This document shows, piece by piece, positions 59,804 through 64,000 of a stretch of DNA of 64,000 bases. The stretch comes from Rhizobium sp. R634. Its GTDB lineage: Bacteria; Pseudomonadota; Alphaproteobacteria; Rhizobiales; Rhizobiaceae. The stretch's first letter is position 1. Each line of letters starts with the position of its first letter. The position numbers and the translations under genes were made by a program. The DNA lies in contig NZ_LOKW01000006.1 in the NCBI RefSeq assembly GCF_002211305.1, forward strand, positions 1 to 64,000, in the 5' to 3' direction. The notes beneath the pieces were generated by a model, which saw only the letters and a list, made by a program, of their open reading frames with translations, was not told where the DNA came from and did not search any database.

Positions 59804-60541
59804 TCAGGCTTCGTCGCCGGGCGTGCCGAAGCGGATGCGGAAGCGCCGGTTCTCCTTGCCCTTCTTCTCGATCTTGGCGATGTGAATCTGGCCGACTTCC
59901 TGTGTCTCGGAGACATGTGTGCCGCCGCAGGGCTGGCTGTCAATCGAGGAGTTCTCGCCGATGCAGACGAGGCTGACGCGCCCGAGCCCTATGGGCGGGC
60001 GCACATTCTTCGATTTGACGATATCAGGGTTGGCCACAAGCTCTTCGTCGGTGATCCACTGCAGGTACACCGGATGGTTCTGGCCGACGAGTTCCATCAG
60101 CCTGGCCGTCACCTCGTCCTTGTCGATCGTCTCGCTCATGTCGAAATCGACCCGGCTTTCCTCCTCGCCGACGGCGGCTCCCGTGATCGGATAGGAGCAG
60201 ACGACAGAAAGCAGGTGGCAGGCCGTATGCATGCGCATCAGCCGGTAGCGGCGCGGCCAGTCGATATGCAGCACCAGCGTCTCGCCGATTTCCGGCCGAG
60301 GCTCGCCGTCGCGCGGCACGTGAATGATGACGTCCTTGCTTGCGCCGTGCTTGGTTAGGCCAAGCGCGATCTTGCTGCCGTCGGCGCGTTCGAGCTCCCC
60401 GGTATCGCCGGGCTGGCCGCCCGATGTCGCATAGAAGCAGGTCTGGTCGAGTTCAATGCCCCCATCCTCGTGAATGGCGGTGACGACCGCCTCGCATGTC
60501 GAGAGATAGAAATCGTCACGGTAGAGGGCATTGACGGGCAT
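59804..60541 (-). CDS. Alanyl-tRNA editing protein (AlaX-like)
   Basis: 245 aa trans-editing domain that hydrolyses mis-charged Ser- or Gly-tRNA(Ala). The zinc ligands are HTACH (residues ~143-147 region) and CGGTH near the C terminus; the first part, FYATSGGQPGDTGEL, is the conserved start of the editing-associated barrel. The start at 60541 is the only one consistent with the family; the long frame upstream overlaps cysteine synthase. It lies 5 nt after that gene, so translation is probably coupled. It could also edit Ser/Cys-related errors. Confidence 0.9.
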   Translation of the reverse strand: MPVNALYRDDFYLSTCEAVVTAIHEDGGIELDQTCFYATSGGQPGDTGELERADGSKIALGLTKHGASKDVIIHVPRDGEPRPEIGETLVLHIDWPRRYRLMRMHTACHLLSVVCSYPITGAAVGEEESRVDFDMSETIDKDEVTARLMELVGQNHPVYLQWITDEELVANPDIVKSKNVRPPIGLGRVSLVCIGENSSIDSQPCGGTHVSETQEVGQIHIAKIEKKGKENRRFRIRFGTPGDEA

Positions 60542-60546
60542 GTGTC

Positions 60547-61584
60547 TCACACGGGCTCGTAGGGAACGTCGATCTCGGACGACTTGGCCATCCAGCCCGG
60601 AACGGGCAGACCCTTCGACTTCAGGAAGTCCGGGTTGAAGAGCTTCGACTGATAGCGATTGCCGTAGTCGCAGAGGATCGTCACCACCGTATGGCCGGGG
60701 CCGAGATCCCTGGCGAGATTGACCGCGCCGGCAATGTTGATCGCCGTCGATCCGCCAAGGCACAGGCCCTCGTTCTCAACGAGGTCGAAGAGATAGGGAA
60801 GCGCTTCGGCGTCGGAAATCCGGTAGGAGAAATCAGGTGTGAAGCCTTCGAGATTGGCGGTGATGCGGCCCTGGCCGATGCCTTCGGTGATCGAGGAGCC
60901 CTCGGATCTCAGCGTGCCGTTCTGATAGAATTCAAAGAGGGCCGCGCCATCGGGATCGGCGATGCCGATCTTGACATCAGGCTTGAACGCCTTGAGGCCA
61001 GCTGCGACGCCCGCCAGCGTGCCGCCCGAGCCGACGGAGCAGATGAAGCCGTCGATCTTGCCGTCGGTGCCCCGCCAGATTTCCGGCGCGGTGGTTTCGA
61101 CGTGCGCCTGGCGGTTGGCGACGTTGTCGAACTGGTTTGCCCAGATCGCCCCGTTCGGCTCGGTCTTCGCCATTTGCTCGGCAAGCCGCCCCGATACCTT
61201 CACATAGTTGTTCGGGTTCCTGTAGGGAACGGCGGGCACTTCGACGAGTTCGGCGCCGAGCAGTTTCAGCGCGTCCTTCTTCTCCTGGCTCTGCGTTTCC
61301 GGAATGACGATGACGGTGCGATAGCCGAGCGCCTTGGCGACCAGCGTCAGGCCGATGCCGGTATTGCCGGCCGTGCCTTCGACGATGACGCCGCCGGGCC
61401 GAAGCAGGCCTTTCCGCTCCGCGTCGCGGATGATGTAGAGCGCGGCGCGATCCTTCACCGACTGGCCGGGGTTGAGGAACTCCGCCTTGCCGAGAATGGT
61501 GCAACCAGTCGCCGCTGACGCGCCCTTGAGTTTGATCAGGGGCGTATTGCCGATGGCTTCGAGGACGGAGGGATGGAAGGTCAT
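60547..61584 (-). CDS. Cysteine synthase family protein (O-acetylserine sulfhydrylase)
   Basis: PLP enzyme, 345 aa. The PLP-Lys is in NPGQSVKDRAAL (Lys about 44), phosphate loop VEGTAGNTGIGL and VGSGGTLAGV, C-terminal GGSTAINIAG. It is longer than CysK (~310) and lacks CysM features, so it may be the CysK2-like or cystathionine-type paralogue rather than the main CysK. First gene of the operon with AlaX, mercaptopyruvate sulfurtransferase and GNAT. It makes cysteine or an S-substituted cysteine from an activated serine. Confidence 0.9.
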   Translation of the reverse strand: MTFHPSVLEAIGNTPLIKLKGASAATGCTILGKAEFLNPGQSVKDRAALYIIRDAERKGLLRPGGVIVEGTAGNTGIGLTLVAKALGYRTVIVIPETQSQEKKDALKLLGAELVEVPAVPYRNPNNYVKVSGRLAEQMAKTEPNGAIWANQFDNVANRQAHVETTAPEIWRGTDGKIDGFICSVGSGGTLAGVAAGLKAFKPDVKIGIADPDGAALFEFYQNGTLRSEGSSITEGIGQGRITANLEGFTPDFSYRISDAEALPYLFDLVENEGLCLGGSTAINIAGAVNLARDLGPGHTVVTILCDYGNRYQSKLFNPDFLKSKGLPVPGWMAKSSEIDVPYEPV

Positions 61585-61807
61585 AGAATCTGCCTCTTTC
61601 GAACTCTTACTTTAGGAACGGTCTTTTCCCTTCACAAGGCTGTGTTGGCAAGAAATGCTATTCCATGCCTTCCTCGCACGCGATAAAATTTCGCTTTCCA
61701 TCCCCGAAATGACGTGCGGCCGGCGATCAAGCCGCGTCCGGGTGATCCGAAGATTGACTTTCCCCGTACGGATGATGGAAAAGCGAAACGCAGCGCGACA
61801 ACGAGGC

Positions 61808-62467
61808 GTGACCGAAACCGACATGGTTCACGAACATATCGACACGATCGATGCATTGATGGCGCGTTATGTCGCCGGCTCTCTGCCGGAACCCGCTCGC
61901 GTGCTGGTGCGCTCTCATCTCGAAATGAAGCCGGACAATCGCAGCCTGGTGAAAAGTCTCGAGCTGCTTGCCGGGGAAGCCCTGGAAATTGCGCCCGAAG
62001 CCGCGATCGACGATCGCGATCGGCGGCTTGCGGCAATTTTCACCTCCGCTTCCCCCGTGGCCGAGCCGCCGGCCGGCGCGCGGCCGGAGCACGCATTGTT
62101 CCCACGCACAATGCGCGACTTTGTCGGCTTTGAAGTCGACGATGTGCCCTGGCGCAGACGGCTTCCGGGTTTGAAGGAATATTCGCTCGACATGGATGGC
62201 TGCGAGGTCAGCCTGATGTGGATCCGTCCCGGACGCGTCTTGCCGGCCCACACCCACAAGGGCATGGAACTGATCCTCGTTCTCGACGGGGCCTTCCATG
62301 ATGAACGCGGCCGTTTCGGCCCCGGCGACATCTCCATTGCCGACGAGACGGTCGACCATCGCCCGGTCGCCGAAAAGGACAGGCCCTGCATCGCTTTTGC
62401 CGTGTCAGACGGGCCGGTCACGCTCACAGGATCCTTCCGTCAGATGATCGGCGACCTGATCGGCTGA
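61808..62467 (+). CDS. ChrR-like cupin protein (anti-sigma-factor relative lacking the CxxC zinc site)
   Basis: 219 aa from GTG 61808 (ATG 61823 also possible). The N-terminal region HIDTIDALMARYVAGSLPEPARVLVRSHLEM matches the anti-sigma domain of ChrR, but the Cys pair that binds zinc after the second His is replaced (K and N in MKPDNR). The C-terminal cupin is intact with PAHTHKGMELILVLDGAF and VDHRPV, metal ligand His/Glu. ChrR inhibits an ECF sigma factor under non-stress conditions; no sigma gene is adjacent here. The downstream SDR and CFA synthase genes are typical targets of such a pair in Rhodobacter. Confidence 0.82.
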   Translation: MTETDMVHEHIDTIDALMARYVAGSLPEPARVLVRSHLEMKPDNRSLVKSLELLAGEALEIAPEAAIDDRDRRLAAIFTSASPVAEPPAGARPEHALFPRTMRDFVGFEVDDVPWRRRLPGLKEYSLDMDGCEVSLMWIRPGRVLPAHTHKGMELILVLDGAFHDERGRFGPGDISIADETVDHRPVAEKDRPCIAFAVSDGPVTLTGSFRQMIGDLIG

Positions 62468-62566
62468 AAAGCAGCCACAATGGTGTGATAAAGCCGTAAA
62501 TCCGGAGGGTAGAAGAACTTCCGGATCTGGTTCCGCATTGATGAGGCAGAGCAGGAGGAGCATGTC

Positions 62567-63400
62567 ATGCGTGATTTCATTGCCCGTCCCGAACATGGAA
62601 TCGTCTGGATCTCAGGCGCGAGCTCGGGGATCGGCCGCGCACTGGCGCTGACGCTCGCCTCGGAGGGATACAAGGTCGCCGTCACCGCCAGAAGCCATGA
62701 AAAACTGGTCGAATTGCAGGCCGAGGCCAGCGGCCTTTCCGGCAGCATCATCGTGCTCGACGGCGACGTCACCGATGCCGAGGACATGGAGCATGTCATG
62801 GCCTCGATCGAGTACGAGCACGGGACGCTCGCCATGGCGATCCTCAATGCCGGTGTCTATCTGCCGGTCCATGCGGAGGAGCTGAACCGCGCCGATTTCG
62901 AAAAGAGTTTCGCTGTCAATCTTTCCGGCGTCGTCAACTGTCTGCTGCCGGCAATCCGCCATATGAAGGCGAAAGGGCAGGGGCAGATCGCCATCGTATC
63001 CTCCGTCACCGGCTATGGCGGCCTGCCGACGAGTGCCGCCTATGGCGCCACCAAGGCGGCGCTGATCAACATGGCGGAAAGCCTAAAATTCGATCTCGAC
63101 AAGATGGGGATCCGCATCCAGCTCGTCAGCCCGGGTTTCGTCGATACGCCGGCGACGAGAAAGAACGCTTTTCCGATGCCGGCCCTGATATCGGCCGAAG
63201 ACGCCGCCCGGCAAATCGCCGTCGGTTTGAAATCGCAGGCCTTCGAGATCACCTTCCCGAAGCGCTTCACCATTCTGTTTAAGCTGATGCGGTTGTTGCC
63301 CTATGGCGCTTATTTCGCGCTGGTCAACCGCATCACCGGCTGGCGGGAGCGGCCCTCGACGGCTGGTCGCCATCCGGTGACGCCGCATCCGGCGAAATGA
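62567..63400 (+). CDS. Short-chain dehydrogenase/reductase
   Basis: 277 aa classical SDR: SGASSGIGRALAL cofactor motif, LNAG, Ser in VSSVTG and YGATK. The C-terminal ~60 residues (RFTILFKLMRLLPYGAYFALVNRITGW) are hydrophobic and likely membrane-associating, as in lipid-active SDRs. CAGGAGGAG precedes the ATG. It ends exactly where the convergent cyclopropane synthase gene ends (TGA directly followed by TCA). Neighbours suggest a role in membrane lipid modification; substrate unknown. Confidence 0.92.
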   Translation: MRDFIARPEHGIVWISGASSGIGRALALTLASEGYKVAVTARSHEKLVELQAEASGLSGSIIVLDGDVTDAEDMEHVMASIEYEHGTLAMAILNAGVYLPVHAEELNRADFEKSFAVNLSGVVNCLLPAIRHMKAKGQGQIAIVSSVTGYGGLPTSAAYGATKAALINMAESLKFDLDKMGIRIQLVSPGFVDTPATRKNAFPMPALISAEDAARQIAVGLKSQAFEITFPKRFTILFKLMRLLPYGAYFALVNRITGWRERPSTAGRHPVTPHPAK

Positions 63401-64000
63401 TCAGCGGCGTGAGAACACCACCTGACGCACATCGATATTGCGGGCGCGGAAGCCGGCCTCGCAATAGAACAGATAGAATTCCCAGAGCCGCTTGAAACGT
63501 TCGTCGAAACCCATCGGACGGATGCGCTCCCAGACCGACCAGAAGCGCTCGCGCCATTCGGCAAGTGTGCGGGCATAATCGAGTCCGAAACCGAAGTCCC
63601 TGACCAGTGACAAATCGACTTTGCCGGCGAGCTCGGCGAGGTGGTTGCGCGTCGGCAGCATGCCGCCGGGGAAGACATATTTCTGAATGAAGTCGGGATT
63701 GCTGCGATACTGGTCGAAGGCTTCGGGCCTGATCGTGATGATCTGCAGGCCGGCCTTGCCGCCGGGCTTCAGGCATTGCCGGAGCTTGGAAAAGTAGGAC
63801 GGCCAGTATTTCTCGCCGACCGCTTCGAACATCTCGATCGAGACGATCCGGTCGTAGAGCCCGGCCTCGTCGCGATAATCCTGGAAGCGGAATTCGACGC
63901 GATCGTCGAGGCCGGCCTTCTGGATGCGCTCCCTGGCAAAGGCGAGCTGCTCCCGGCTGATCGTCAGGCCGGTCACCTTGCAGTTCAGCTCGCTTGCGGC
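63401..64000 (-). CDS. cfa: Cyclopropane-fatty-acyl-phospholipid synthase, C-terminal part (truncated by window)
   Basis: The frame is open to the window edge and codes for the last ~199 aa. Key pieces: TGLTISREQLAFA, the ERRF-type SAM fold continuation IVSIEMFEAVGEKYW, QIITIRPEAFDQY, IQKYVFPGGMLPT, and the C-terminal RLWEFYLFYCEAGFRARNIDVRQVVF. It methylenates cis unsaturated acyl chains of phospholipids with SAM. The N-terminal part is outside. Its stop abuts the SDR stop, leaving no intergenic space for a terminator. Confidence 0.94.
   Translation of the reverse strand, partial: AASELNCKVTGLTISREQLAFARERIQKAGLDDRVEFRFQDYRDEAGLYDRIVSIEMFEAVGEKYWPSYFSKLRQCLKPGGKAGLQIITIRPEAFDQYRSNPDFIQKYVFPGGMLPTRNHLAELAGKVDLSLVRDFGFGLDYARTLAEWRERFWSVWERIRPMGFDERFKRLWEFYLFYCEAGFRARNIDVRQVVFSRR

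Overview
The window looks like chromosomal DNA of a Rhizobium (R. leguminosarum / R. etli type). It is GC-rich, most starts carry a GGAGG-type ribosome-binding site, and the gene families are typical of rhizobia: BA14K and DUF1236 secreted proteins, adenosylcobalamin-dependent NrdJ, ChrR-like protein, and palindromic intergenic elements. Genus and species are inferred from gene content only. Enzyme names rest on motifs and family knowledge; no search was run.

Layout. (1) 1-9754, plus strand: one long catabolic operon. It holds the end of a sugar-binding protein, two permeases and an ATPase of a carbohydrate ABC importer, followed by four oxidoreductases: two GMC flavoproteins, a Gfo/Idh/MocA dehydrogenase and an SdhA/fumarate-reductase-like flavoprotein. 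No kinase, aldolase or isomerase is present, so the substrate is unknown. (2) 9765-24864: a stress and envelope island of small hydrophilic or secreted proteins, with exonuclease III, a NarL-type two-component system, a methyltransferase and a FecR / CHASE2-EAL pair. Five intergenic sites fit the alphaproteobacterial general stress sigma (EcfG/RpoE2) pattern GGAAC-N18-TT at plausible distances from starts. (3) 24886-31155: phenylalanine/tyrosine catabolism (phhA, hpd, hmgA, fumarylacetoacetase, maiA), with two divergent Lrp/AsnC regulators. (4) 31005-34059: a decayed accessory patch with a maiA-like remnant, an ornithine-cyclodeaminase-like remnant, an atypical GST, and an orphan gene between two direct copies of a 72-bp block that resembles IS21-type ends. 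(5) 34060-46836: housekeeping genes (nrdJ, PDC-sensor-like protein, gpt, UspA, MoaB/CinA-like, wrbA, tRNA-Leu, VanZ, ilvA, HlyU-like, a GGDEF protein). (6) 47011-57552: regulator/enzyme pairs (MFS, SDR + TetR, azoreductase + LysR), a Tat-exported nucleotidase, PilZ, EamA, and Lrp + alanine dehydrogenase. (7) 57569-64000: DUF1203, a tight minus-strand operon (cysteine synthase, AlaX, mercaptopyruvate sulfurtransferase, GNAT), then a ChrR-like cupin protein, an SDR and the 3' part of a cyclopropane fatty acid synthase.

The best candidates for undescribed biology are the oxidoreductase-rich sugar operon, the stress/envelope island with its EcfG-like promoters and a second shared decamer, and the FecR protein translationally coupled to a CHASE2-EAL protein with a degenerate GGDEF site.
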